Positions 5,658 to 12,308 of a DNA stretch of 12,308 nucleotides are shown here, in pieces; positions within the stretch are counted from its first letter, which is position 1; the number at the start of each line of letters is the position of its first letter. The DNA comes from an uncultured Rhodospirillales bacterium. Its GTDB lineage: Bacteria; Pseudomonadota; Alphaproteobacteria; Acetobacterales; Acetobacteraceae. The DNA lies in assembly GCA_903844785.1 (NCBI GenBank), contig CAIMVB010000159.1, forward strand, positions 1 to 12,308. Reading direction: 5' to 3'. The notes under the pieces were generated by a model. It did no database searches. It was not told the DNA's origin and saw only the letters and a program-made list of their open reading frames with translations. Both the position numbers and the translations under genes were made by a program.

Positions 5658-8537
5658 TCAATGCGCCTCTGCCCAGGAATGACCCTGCCCAATATCGACC
5701 GAAAGCGGTACGCGCAGCGTGGCGACCGATTCCATGATCTGCCGCACCAGGGTTGAAGTGGCTTCCACCTCGGCCTCTGGCACTTCAAACACCAATTCAT
5801 CATGCACTTGCAGCAGCATGCGCGCCTTCAACCCGGCATGGCGCAAGGCGCGCGGCAAGCGCACCATGGCGCGTTTGATGATTTCCGCAGCACCGCCCTG
5901 GAAGGGCGCATTGATCGCGGCGCGTTCGGCGCCGGCGCGGCGCACCGGATCGCGCGTGGCGATATCCGGGATCCACAGCTTGCGGCCAAAGGGCGTGCGC
6001 ACAAAGCCATGGGTGCGGGCTTCTTCCTTCAAGCGCTCCATTTCCTGCCTGATGCCCGGATATTGCGCGAAATAGGCATCAATGATGGTGCGGCCTTCGC
6101 CAGGCGGAATACCAAGGCGGGTCGCCAAACCAAAAGCAGACATGCCATAGATGATGCCGAAATTGATGGTTTTCGCGCGGCGGCGCGCTTCCTTATCCAC
6201 CTTGTCACGCGGAATGCCGAAAATCTCCGATGCGGTGCGGGCGTGAATATCTTCCCCGCCCGCAAAGGCTTCGCGCAATGTCGGCACATCAGCCAAATGC
6301 GCGAGCAACCGCAATTCAATCTGGCTGTAATCGGCGGCCAGCAGCACATGGCCCTTCTCAGCGATGAAGGCGCGGCGGATGCGCATGCCTTCCTCGCTCC
6401 GGATCGGGATATTCTGTAAATTGGGATCGGTTGACGAAAGCCGCCCGGTCGAGGTTATGGCCATCTGATAGCTTGTATGCACGCGCTTATCAGCAGGATC
6501 GATCTGCGCCGCCAGGCCTTCAACATAGGTGGATTTCAGCTTGGCCAATTGGCGCCATTCCAAAACCTTGCCGGCCAATTCCACGCCCTGTGCGCTGAGT
6601 TCTTCCAACACCGCCGCATCGGTGGAATAAGCGCCGGTCTTGCCCTTACGCCCGCCCGATAGCCCCATTTCGTCAAACAGAATCTCGCCCAATTGCTTGG
6701 GTGAACCCACATTGAAGGCGCGGCCCGCAAGCTGATGGATGGCGGCTTCCAGCACCGCCAAGCGTCCCGTGAAATCTTCCCCAATGCGCGCCAATTCTGC
6801 GCCATCCACCTTCACGCCCGCGGCTTCCATATCGCGCAATACGGGGATCATGCGGCGTTCGATTTGCTCGTAGCTCGCCAGCGCCCCATCGGCGCGCAAG
6901 CGCGGGCGCAGCAGCAGCCACAAGCGCAGCGTCACATCCGCATCTTCGGCGGCATAGGCGGTGGCTTTATCAAGCGGCACTTCGCTGAAGGGCAGGCGGG
7001 CTTTGCCAGTGCCGGTCACTTCATCGAAAGTGATGGGCTGATGGCCCAGATGCAGAACCGAAAGCTCATCCATGCCATGCCCATGCCGCCCGGCTTCCAT
7101 GGCGTAGGAAAGCATCATGGTGTCATCAATCGGGCTGATCTCAGCAAAACCGCCATTTTCCGCCCGCGCCAGGACTTCCAGATCATATTTCGCGTGCTGA
7201 AAAACTTTGAGCACAGCAGCATCGGTGAAAAGAGGGCGCAGCAGCGCAAAGGCGGCTTTGGGCGCAATCTGCTGCGGCGCTGGCGCGGCCAGCATATCTC
7301 CCACGCTGCCATGGCGGATCGGCACGTAACAGGCGCGACCTGGGGCGATGGCCAGCGAGAAACCCACCATCGTGGCGCGGCGCGCATCCAGGCTATCGGT
7401 TTCCGTATCCACCGCTACCACACCGGCTTCGCGCGCTTGTGCTATCCAACGCGCCAGCGTGGCTTCATCCGTCACGCAGTCATAATGACCGAAAGGTGCC
7501 GAGACATTGCTGCCCTCTGGCGCGGGCTCGGCTTCGGTGGTGGAAGCCGCCATGGGCGCCGGCCGCCGCAGCGGCCCCGCATCCCCAAAGCCCATACGCG
7601 CCAGGATGGAACGAAACCCCTGCGCGCGCAGAAAGGCTTCCAGCTTGCCATCGCCCGGCGCCTTGGCTTCCAGCGCGGCAATCTCAAGCGGCAACGGCGC
7701 ATTGTCATCCAACGCCACCAGGCGGCGGGAAATCCGCGCCATTTCAGCGTTTTCCAACAGGGCTTCGCGCCGCTTGGGCTGTTTGATTTCGCCTGCGCGG
7801 GCCAGCAGCGATTCAAGATCACCATATTCATTGATCAATTGCGCGGCGGTTTTAATGCCAATGCCCGGCACGCCCGGCACATTATCCGTGGCATCACCAG
7901 CCAGCGCTTGCACTTCCACCACCTTATCCGGCGTGACGCCGAATTTTTCCATCACCTCCGGCGCGCGCAGCGGCTTTTGCTTCATGGGATCGAGCATTTG
8001 CACCGCAGGGCGGATCAATTGCATCAGATCCTTATCGGAAGAAACAATGGTCACATGCCCGCCGGTCGCTTCAAACGCCTTGGCATAGGCGGCGATCAGA
8101 TCATCCGCTTCAAAACCTTCATGTTCCACGCGTGCCACGCCAAAAGCATCCGTCGCATCGCGGATCAGGCCGAATTGCGGCACCAATTCCGGTGGCGGGT
8201 CCGGGCGATGCGCCTTGTATTCGGCGTAGATCTGATTGCGGAAGGTATTGCGCCCTGCATCGAACACCACCGCGATATGGCTGGCCGCATGGCGCAGCAG
8301 GAATTGGGACAGCATATTGGTGAAGCCGAAAACCGCATTCACCGGCGTTCCATCGGGCCGCGTCATCGGCGGCAGCGCGTGATAGGCGCGAAAAATATAG
8401 CCCGATCCATCCACCAAAATCAGGTGGCGTTCGCCAGGCTTTGTCTCGGGTAGGCCCTCGGCCCCCGCGATTGCCTCGCTCAAGGCTTTGCCATGCGGGC
8501 GGGAAGCGGAAGGCCCTGCGCCGTCTTCAATGCCCAT
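5658..8537 (-). CDS. polA: DNA polymerase I
   Basis: This 959-residue, three-domain DNA polymerase I fills gaps and removes RNA primers in replication and repair. The N-terminal 5' nuclease domain begins at about residue 38 with HLILVDGSGYIFRAYHALPP, and the helix-hairpin-helix GDATDNVPGVPGIGIKTA is near 214-231. The proofreading domain looks intact: DTET at 377-380, HAKYD ending at Asp452, and YAAED with Tyr528 and Asp532. Polymerase motif A is DYSQIELR (Asp736), motif B is RRRAKTINFGIIYG (about 785-798), and motif C is VHDELVF (His912, Asp913). The ATG at 8537 is chosen. An ATG ten codons upstream (8567) is deeper inside the zinc-protein gene and has no ribosome site. The chosen start overlaps the upstream gene by 11 nt and is preceded by GAGG only 3 nt away, so coupling is likely. 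The first 35 or so residues are non-conserved. Confidence 0.96.
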   Translation of the reverse strand: MGIEDGAGPSASRPHGKALSEAIAGAEGLPETKPGERHLILVDGSGYIFRAYHALPPMTRPDGTPVNAVFGFTNMLSQFLLRHAASHIAVVFDAGRNTFRNQIYAEYKAHRPDPPPELVPQFGLIRDATDAFGVARVEHEGFEADDLIAAYAKAFEATGGHVTIVSSDKDLMQLIRPAVQMLDPMKQKPLRAPEVMEKFGVTPDKVVEVQALAGDATDNVPGVPGIGIKTAAQLINEYGDLESLLARAGEIKQPKRREALLENAEMARISRRLVALDDNAPLPLEIAALEAKAPGDGKLEAFLRAQGFRSILARMGFGDAGPLRRPAPMAASTTEAEPAPEGSNVSAPFGHYDCVTDEATLARWIAQAREAGVVAVDTETDSLDARRATMVGFSLAIAPGRACYVPIRHGSVGDMLAAPAPQQIAPKAAFALLRPLFTDAAVLKVFQHAKYDLEVLARAENGGFAEISPIDDTMMLSYAMEAGRHGHGMDELSVLHLGHQPITFDEVTGTGKARLPFSEVPLDKATAYAAEDADVTLRLWLLLRPRLRADGALASYEQIERRMIPVLRDMEAAGVKVDGAELARIGEDFTGRLAVLEAAIHQLAGRAFNVGSPKQLGEILFDEMGLSGGRKGKTGAYSTDAAVLEELSAQGVELAGKVLEWRQLAKLKSTYVEGLAAQIDPADKRVHTSYQMAITSTGRLSSTDPNLQNIPIRSEEGMRIRRAFIAEKGHVLLAADYSQIELRLLAHLADVPTLREAFAGGEDIHARTASEIFGIPRDKVDKEARRRAKTINFGIIYGMSAFGLATRLGIPPGEGRTIIDAYFAQYPGIRQEMERLKEEARTHGFVRTPFGRKLWIPDIATRDPVRRAGAERAAINAPFQGGAAEIIKRAMVRLPRALRHAGLKARMLLQVHDELVFEVPEAEVEATSTLVRQIMESVATLRVPLSVDIGQGHSWAEAH

Positions 8538-8754
8538 GATCCTCGCCAGCGCCTTCGGCCAGCACATAGGTGATGGAACAATAAGGGCAGGTCACATCAT
8601 GCCCTTCAATATGCAGCCAGATGCGCGGATGGCCGAGCCCGCTGGCCGCTTCCCCATCGCAAGCGATTTTGCGGCTTTGGACGGTGACGCGCTGTTCAGG
8701 CGTAACGCCCATCACTGGCTTCGGGCCATAGCCGGTCATTTGCTGGTCGCGCAT
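8527..8754 (-). CDS. zf-CHCC zinc-finger mini-protein
   Basis: This 75-residue protein of the zf-CHCC family is related to the zinc-binding part of the mitochondrial complex I accessory subunit NDUFS6. From the 8754 start the ligands are Cys32 (RKIACDG), His42 (LGHPRIWLHIE), and Cys56 and Cys59 (CPYCSITYVL). The protein ends in a short acidic and His-rich tail. The exact role of the bacterial members is not established; zinc binding is inferred from the motif. The open frame extends to 8850, but 8754 is preferred because GAGGA lies 5 nt upstream, a good -10 box lies just before it, and family members are usually 60-80 residues. It is the first gene of an operon with polA, and its last codons overlap the polA start. 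Confidence 0.85.
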   Translation of the reverse strand: MRDQQMTGYGPKPVMGVTPEQRVTVQSRKIACDGEAASGLGHPRIWLHIEGHDVTCPYCSITYVLAEGAGEDHGH

Positions 8755-8759
8755 CTGGG

Positions 8760-8764
8760 TCCTC
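8760..8764 (-). promoter_or_regulatory. Shine-Dalgarno fixing the zf-CHCC start
   Basis: GAGGA on the minus strand lies 5 nt before the ATG at 8754. The alternative in-frame ATGs at 8850, 8766, 8739 and 8712 lack a comparable site. Confidence 0.6.
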
Positions 8765-8784
8765 ATCGGGCTGGTCTTTGGTCG

Positions 8785-8813
8785 ATCATACCGGGCCACG
8801 GGGCTATGGACCA
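8785..8813 (-). promoter_or_regulatory. Candidate sigma-70 promoter of the zf-CHCC-polA-MFS operon
   Basis: On the minus strand, TATGAT (8790-8785) matches the -10 consensus at five of six positions. It is preceded 17 bp upstream by TGGTCC (8813-8808), a weak -35 with three of six matches. Transcription would begin near 8778 and give a leader of about 24 nt before the 8754 start. This is consensus matching by eye only. Alphaproteobacterial promoters vary, so confidence is modest. Confidence 0.35.
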
Positions 8814-8820
8814 GCCTGGG

Positions 8821-8850
8821 GTGAGACACCATCTGTGGACCATGTCTCAC
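8821..8850. repeat. Inverted repeat with 8-bp perfect arms (possible operator)
   Basis: GTGAGACA (8821-8828) and its exact reverse complement TGTCTCAC (8843-8850) flank a 14-bp spacer in the divergent region between the polA operon and the hydrolase gene. The right arm overlaps the hydrolase ATG at 8842. The arm centres are about 22 bp apart, roughly two helical turns, as expected for a dimeric regulator binding one face of DNA. No T-run follows, so a terminator is unlikely. Confidence 0.5.
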
Positions 8851-9834
8851 GGGCTTGTGATATCACGTCGTCATGCGCTGCTGGCCGGGCTGGCGCTGGT
8901 TGGCTGTGCGGAGGCCCGCGCGCCGATGGGGCCTGTGGTGACCAGGCCCGCGTTCAGGGAAGATGCACTGGTCATGGCCGATGGGCTGCGCTTGCCATTG
9001 CATGGCTGGCGGCCGGAAGGGCGGCCGCGCGCCGTCATGCTCGCCTTGCATGGCATGAATGAATATGGCCGATCCTACGCTGAGGATGCCGCGCCCTGGT
9101 TCACCTCAGCCGGGGTGGCGCTTTATGCCTATGATCAGCGCGGCTTTGGCGGGGCGGGCCCGCGCGGGATTTGGCCGGGGCATGAGACTTTGGCGCAGGA
9201 TGCCATCACCGCCGCAGGGCTGATCCGCGCGCGCCACCCCGGCCTGCCGCTTTATATGTTGGGCGAAAGCATGGGGGGTGCGGTGCTGGTGCTGGCGGGC
9301 AGCCAGGCCGCCTTGGCCGATGGGCTGGTGCTTTCGGCGCCCGCCTTGCGTGGGCGTAATAGCCTCGGCTGGCCGGCCCGCGTGACGCTGGATGTCATGG
9401 CCACGCTGGTGCCGGGGTTGGAACTTTCCTCCAGCGCGCCGGTATTTCGCCCGACGGATAATCTGGAAGCCTGGCGCCGCTGGTCCCGCGACCCGCAATT
9501 GATCAAGGCAACGCGGGTGGATGCCGTGGCGGGGTTGGTTGATCTGATGGATGCCGCCACCGCCGCCCTGCCGCGCTTCAGTGCCCCCGCACTGGTGCTC
9601 TACGGCGCGAAGGATGAATTGGTGCCGCAAGCGCCGATCCGCGCCGCCTTGGCACAAATGCCGCGCGGTGTGCCGCAGCGCGCGGCTTTCTACCCGGAAG
9701 GCCACCACATGCTGCTGCGCGATTTGGGCGGGGCGGCGGTGGCCGGCGATATCCTGGCCTGGATGGGCAATCGCGCCGCCCCCTTGCCGAGTGGGGCGGA
9801 TGAGGTAGCGGCGGCCTGGCTCGGCATGGTCTGA
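8842..9834 (+). CDS. Alpha/beta hydrolase (monoacylglycerol lipase-like), probable lipoprotein
   Basis: This 330-residue serine hydrolase is of the Hydrolase_4/S33 type, the group that includes monoacylglycerol lipases and lysophospholipases. Catalytic residues, numbered from 8842, are Ser143 in GESMGG, Asp258 in YGAKDELVP and most likely His289 in GHHMLL. LHGMNEYGRSY (69-79) forms the oxyanion region and YDQRGFG follows at 97-103. The N terminus is an export signal: SRRHALLAGLALVGC has a twin-arginine pair, a hydrophobic core and a lipobox ending at Cys22. The mature enzyme is therefore probably a lipid-anchored envelope protein. The start is uncertain. Neither the ATG at 8842 nor the GTG at 8857 (325 residues, a shorter signal) has a clear ribosome site. 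The open frame upstream to 8488 is antisense to the zinc protein and is rejected. The lipid or ester substrate is unknown. Confidence 0.88.
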   Translation: MSHGLVISRRHALLAGLALVGCAEARAPMGPVVTRPAFREDALVMADGLRLPLHGWRPEGRPRAVMLALHGMNEYGRSYAEDAAPWFTSAGVALYAYDQRGFGGAGPRGIWPGHETLAQDAITAAGLIRARHPGLPLYMLGESMGGAVLVLAGSQAALADGLVLSAPALRGRNSLGWPARVTLDVMATLVPGLELSSSAPVFRPTDNLEAWRRWSRDPQLIKATRVDAVAGLVDLMDAATAALPRFSAPALVLYGAKDELVPQAPIRAALAQMPRGVPQRAAFYPEGHHMLLRDLGGAAVAGDILAWMGNRAAPLPSGADEVAAAWLGMV

Positions 9835-9889
9835 ACGGGCTTCCATTCCGCGCCGCGCATGGCATGGTGGGGGCAGGTATTATTTCCAC

Positions 9890-9894
9890 GGAAG
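9890..9894 (+). promoter_or_regulatory. Shine-Dalgarno of the HIT gene
   Basis: GGAAG lies 7 nt before the ATG at 9902. The 67-bp gap after the hydrolase gene also contains TATTAT (9878-9883), which resembles a -10 box but has no visible -35. I cannot tell whether the HIT gene has its own promoter. Confidence 0.5.
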
Positions 9895-9901
9895 CGAAAC
9901 C

Positions 9902-10282
9902 ATGCCCGTCAACGGCCTTGGCCCCTATGATGACAGCAATATCTTCGCGCGCATCCTGCGCGGCGAAATCCCCGCGAAGAAGGTGCATGAGGATGCTTAT
10001 GCCCTGGCCTTCCATGACATCGCGCCACAGGCGCCGGTGCATGTGCTGGTGATCCCGAAGGGGCGCTATGTCTCGATCGCTGATTTCAGCGCCGCCGCCA
10101 CGCCTGATGAAATCACTGGCTTTTGGCGCGCCGTGGGCCAGGTGGCGAAGGCGCTGGGGCTGGAAGCCGATGGGTATCGCGTATTGATGAATATGGGCAT
10201 GCATGCCGGGCAGGAAGTGCCGCATTTCCATGTGCATATCTGTGCTGGGCGGCCGCTGGGCCGTATGATTCCCCAAGCTTAA
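9902..10282 (+). CDS. HIT family (Hint-like) nucleotide hydrolase
   Basis: This 126-residue histidine-triad protein resembles Hint/HinT enzymes, which hydrolyse the phosphoramidate or adenylyl bond of AMP conjugates in the cytoplasm. The triad HFHVHI gives His108, His110 and His112; by alignment with Hint1, His110 is the expected nucleophile. GQEVP just before it is the usual lead-in. The N-terminal NIFARILRGEIPAKKVHED (13-31) and HVLVIPK (47-53) are also typical. Length is normal. The ATG at 9902 has a GGAAG site and puts the conserved NIF segment near the N terminus. The gene follows the hydrolase by 67 bp and precedes the GMC gene by 26 bp, all on one strand, so cotranscription with the GMC gene is plausible. 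The physiological substrate is unknown. Confidence 0.94.
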   Translation: MPVNGLGPYDDSNIFARILRGEIPAKKVHEDAYALAFHDIAPQAPVHVLVIPKGRYVSIADFSAAATPDEITGFWRAVGQVAKALGLEADGYRVLMNMGMHAGQEVPHFHVHICAGRPLGRMIPQA

Positions 10283-10292
10283 AAACGAACAC

Positions 10293-10297
10293 GAGGA
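10293..10297 (+). promoter_or_regulatory. Shine-Dalgarno of the GMC oxidoreductase gene
   Basis: GAGGA lies 8 nt before a GTG at 10306 and 11 nt before the ATG at 10309, two adjacent in-frame start candidates. They differ by one residue, so the protein is essentially the same either way. Confidence 0.5.
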
Positions 10298-10308
10298 AGC
10301 GAAGCGTG

Positions 10309-12009
10309 ATGTTCGATACAATCATTGTTGGCGGCGGTTCCGCCGGTTCCGTGCTGGCGCATCGGCTTTCGGCGCGGAGCGGCCATAAGGTGCTTCTCTG
10401 TGAAGCGGGGCCAGATGCGCCGCCCGGTGAGGAAGCCAAGGAAATCCGCGATAGCTATCCGGGCACGGCCTATTTCGATCCGCGCTTCCATTGGACTGAA
10501 TTGCGCGTCCATACGCAGATCGTCTCCCACAACAATCCGCAGGAACGCCCGCCTTTACGCAAATACGAACAGGCGCGGGTTTTGGGTGGTGGTTCTTCCA
10601 TTAATGGGCAAATGGCCAATCGCGGCGCGCCGACCGATTACAATGAATGGGAAGCGCGCGGTGCGACGGGTTGGAATTGGGATGCGGTGCTGCCCTATTT
10701 CAAGAAGGTGGAGCACGATCTGGATTTCGATGGCCCCTATCACGGCAAGGATGGGCGCATCAAAGTCCGACGCATCAAGCCCGAGAATTGGAACAACCAC
10801 GCCAAGGCGGCGGCGAAATCCTTCTCCGCGGCGGGCTTCAAGGCTTTGGAAGACCAGAACGGGTTTTTCGAAGACGGCTATTTCCCCATCACCATTTCCA
10901 ATGCGGAAGAACAGCGCGTCTCGGCCGCCATGGGCTATCTGGACCGCGAAACCCGCGCACGGGAAAACCTGACGATTTCCTGTGAAACCCAGGTGAAGGA
11001 GTTGATCTTCGAAGATCAGCGCTGCGTCGGCGTGGTGGCGCTGGTGCGTGGGCAGGAACAGCGCTTCATGGGGCGCGAAATCATCTTGTCCTGCGGCGCC
11101 ATCCATTCCCCGGCGCATCTGCTCCGTTCGGGCATTGGCCCCGTTGGGCATTTGCGGGATTTGGGCATTCCGGTGCGTATGGCCTTGCCGGGCGTTGGCC
11201 AGGGCTTGATGGACCATCCTTCCATTGCGCTGTCTTCGTTCCTGAAGCGCGGCGCGCGAGTGGATAATCAAACACGCCGCCATATCTTGCTCGGGCTGCG
11301 CTATTCATCCCAGATGGAAGGTATTCCGGCGGGGGATATGTTCGCGGCTGTTGTCAGCAAATCCGCCTGGCATGCGGTGGGCGAACAAGTGGCTTCCATG
11401 CTGCTTTGGGTGAACAAGACCTATTCTGAATCCGGTCAGCTCAAGCTTGCTTCCAGCCATTGGCGTGATGAGCCGATTGTGGAATTCAACCTGCTTTCGG
11501 ATAAGCGCGATCTTGATCGGTTAATGAGTGGCTTTCGCATGATGGCCGCCATTCAGATGAGCGATGAATTAGGCAAGGTCACCGCGGATCACTTCCCCGC
11601 CAGCTATAGTGACCGCGTGCGCAAGCTTGGCGTGGTGAGCGATAAGAACCGCATGCTTACCAAGATGATCAGCCTGGTGCTGGATGGGCCTTCCTTCCTG
11701 CGGAGCTACTTCATTGATCGCTTCGTGGTGGAAGGTTTCCGCATTGATCAGGTGCTGACCGATGACGCGGCTTTGGAAGCCTTTATCCGCAAGGCGACCA
11801 TTGGCGTTTGGCATGCTTCCTGTTCCTGCCGCATGGGAAGGCCGGAAGACCCAATGTCGGTGGTGGATAGCAATGGCCGGGTGAAGGGGATTGAGGGCTT
11901 ACGCGTGGTAGATGCTTCGATCTTCCCAGTGGTGCCCTGCGCCAATACCAACTTCCCAACGCTGATGTCGGCGGAAAAAATCGCCGATGCGATTATTGCC
12001 GGGCATTGA
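10309..12009 (+). CDS. GMC family FAD-dependent oxidoreductase (choline dehydrogenase-like)
   Basis: This 566-residue flavoprotein belongs to the glucose-methanol-choline family, which oxidises alcohols using FAD. The dinucleotide fold GGGSAGS is at 8-14 and the Glu32-Ala-Gly ribose contact at 32-34. GMC signature 1 is at about 86-108 (ARVLGGGSSINGQMANRG) and signature 2 is GAIHSPAHLLRSGIGP (263-278). LPGVGQGLMDHP (293-304) also fits. The active-site base is His502 in WHASCSCRMG, and the partner is an Asn in CANTNFPT (546-548), as in BetA-like enzymes. The segment after His502 has Cys505 and Ser506 where the family usually has Gly and Thr. There is no signal peptide, so it is probably cytoplasmic or membrane-peripheral. 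The substrate is unknown; BetA-like sequence alone does not establish choline. It ends 6 bp from the opposing gene. Confidence 0.93.
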   Translation: MFDTIIVGGGSAGSVLAHRLSARSGHKVLLCEAGPDAPPGEEAKEIRDSYPGTAYFDPRFHWTELRVHTQIVSHNNPQERPPLRKYEQARVLGGGSSINGQMANRGAPTDYNEWEARGATGWNWDAVLPYFKKVEHDLDFDGPYHGKDGRIKVRRIKPENWNNHAKAAAKSFSAAGFKALEDQNGFFEDGYFPITISNAEEQRVSAAMGYLDRETRARENLTISCETQVKELIFEDQRCVGVVALVRGQEQRFMGREIILSCGAIHSPAHLLRSGIGPVGHLRDLGIPVRMALPGVGQGLMDHPSIALSSFLKRGARVDNQTRRHILLGLRYSSQMEGIPAGDMFAAVVSKSAWHAVGEQVASMLLWVNKTYSESGQLKLASSHWRDEPIVEFNLLSDKRDLDRLMSGFRMMAAIQMSDELGKVTADHFPASYSDRVRKLGVVSDKNRMLTKMISLVLDGPSFLRSYFIDRFVVEGFRIDQVLTDDAALEAFIRKATIGVWHASCSCRMGRPEDPMSVVDSNGRVKGIEGLRVVDASIFPVVPCANTNFPTLMSAEKIADAIIAGH

Positions 12010-12015
12010 AGGGCG

Positions 12016-12308
12016 CTATTCCTTCACGCCTGGATAAATCGCCCCGTAATACCGGCGCAGTTCTGCAATCTGCGCCGGTGGAGGCTGGCCATAGGCCCCG
12101 CGCCGGCTGGTAAAGCGCCCGCCCATGGCGCGCTTCAGCTTCACCGCCGCCTGCGCCTGCTGCACCAGCGCCAGCGGCCCGCAAAGCACCGGCGCGCCGC
12201 GCGCGGTTTCATGAACGCCTGCTTCAAACAGCAGCACCATCGCCACACCAACGGCCGGGATTACCACCTCTGCCCCGCGCGCCACGCAATCCTCGGCGGC
12301 TTTATGGA
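12016..12308 (-). CDS. Partial: Asp/Glu/hydantoin racemase superfamily-like protein, C-terminal part
   Basis: The open frame ends at the TAG at 12018-12016 and runs off the right edge of the window, so only about 96 C-terminal residues are visible. The reading EDCVARGAEVVIPAVGVAM, then GAPVLCGPLALVQQAQAAVK, resembles the C-terminal half of Asp/Glu/hydantoin racemase-like proteins. These include the group often labelled hydrogenase expression protein HupH: a GAEVIVPA strand, then GVPVLDG and a helix. A basic tail (GGRFTSRRGAYGQPPP) and a final helix follow. The GTG at 12285 is an internal codon, not a start, because the frame continues unbroken to the edge with conserved-looking residues (HKAAEDC). 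The usual first catalytic Cys lies outside the window, so activity cannot be judged. It is convergent with the GMC gene. Confidence 0.55.
   Translation of the reverse strand, partial: HKAAEDCVARGAEVVIPAVGVAMVLLFEAGVHETARGAPVLCGPLALVQQAQAAVKLKRAMGGRFTSRRGAYGQPPPAQIAELRRYYGAIYPGVKE

Noticed and set aside
6735..8453. A 572-codon open frame on the plus strand across polA
   Set aside because: It is antisense to a polymerase with all catalytic motifs in place. Its translation is rich in His, Arg, Gln and Gly with no recognisable domain. Long antisense frames are expected in GC-rich genes with strong third-position bias.
8488..8841. Upstream extension of the hydrolase frame
   Set aside because: It is antisense to the zf-CHCC gene and the polA start, has no conserved domain, and would bury the export signal inside the protein.
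9835..9901. Possible terminator or promoter between the hydrolase and HIT genes
   Set aside because: No stable stem followed by a T-run is visible. TATTAT has no matching -35 and would leave an extremely short leader, so it is not listed as a feature.
10123..10308. Upstream extension of the GMC oxidoreductase overlapping the HIT gene
   Set aside because: It reads the HIT gene in another frame. The FAD-binding motif normally starts within the first ten residues, as it does from 10309.

Overview
The window looks like a compact chromosomal segment from a GC-rich alphaproteobacterium. The yicC-gmk pair, the wording of DNA polymerase I, the zf-CHCC mini-protein and the codon usage fit Rhodospirillales, and perhaps Acetobacteraceae. 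The order and family are inferred from protein style, not tested. Codon usage looks even across the window. I see no transposase, phage gene, tRNA, rRNA, CRISPR array, toxin-antitoxin pair or recognisable defence or secondary-metabolite cluster. No gene-free stretch exceeds about 90 bases.

Layout: (1) 47-1180 (+), a zinc-dependent alcohol dehydrogenase with a strong Shine-Dalgarno. It runs tail-to-tail into a short-chain dehydrogenase (1177-1959, -), and the two stop codons overlap. (2) Divergent from the SDR, with only 28 bp between starts, is a tightly packed + strand operon: yicC (endoribonuclease family), gmk (guanylate kinase) and an AEC-family permease whose GTG start overlaps the gmk stop. 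(3) The permease ends exactly where an MFS transporter on the - strand ends. That transporter is the last gene of a - strand operon reading zf-CHCC zinc-binding mini-protein, then polA (DNA polymerase I with 5' nuclease, proofreading and polymerase motifs), then MFS transporter. (4) A divergent intergenic region of about 90 bp (8755-8841) holds a plausible promoter for the polA operon. At its edge is a 30-bp inverted repeat that could be an operator. (5) On the + strand follow a lipoprotein-like alpha/beta hydrolase, a HIT-family nucleotide hydrolase and a GMC flavoprotein oxidoreductase. (6) The window closes with the C-terminal part of a - strand protein resembling the Asp/Glu/hydantoin racemase superfamily.

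Together this is mostly housekeeping: DNA replication and repair, the GMP kinase step and RNA turnover. It is mixed with general oxidoreductases and two transporters of unknown substrate. I found no convincing undescribed system. The most unusual structural features are three convergent gene pairs with essentially no space between stop codons, the coupling of polA to a zinc mini-protein and a transporter, and the inverted repeat in front of the hydrolase gene.
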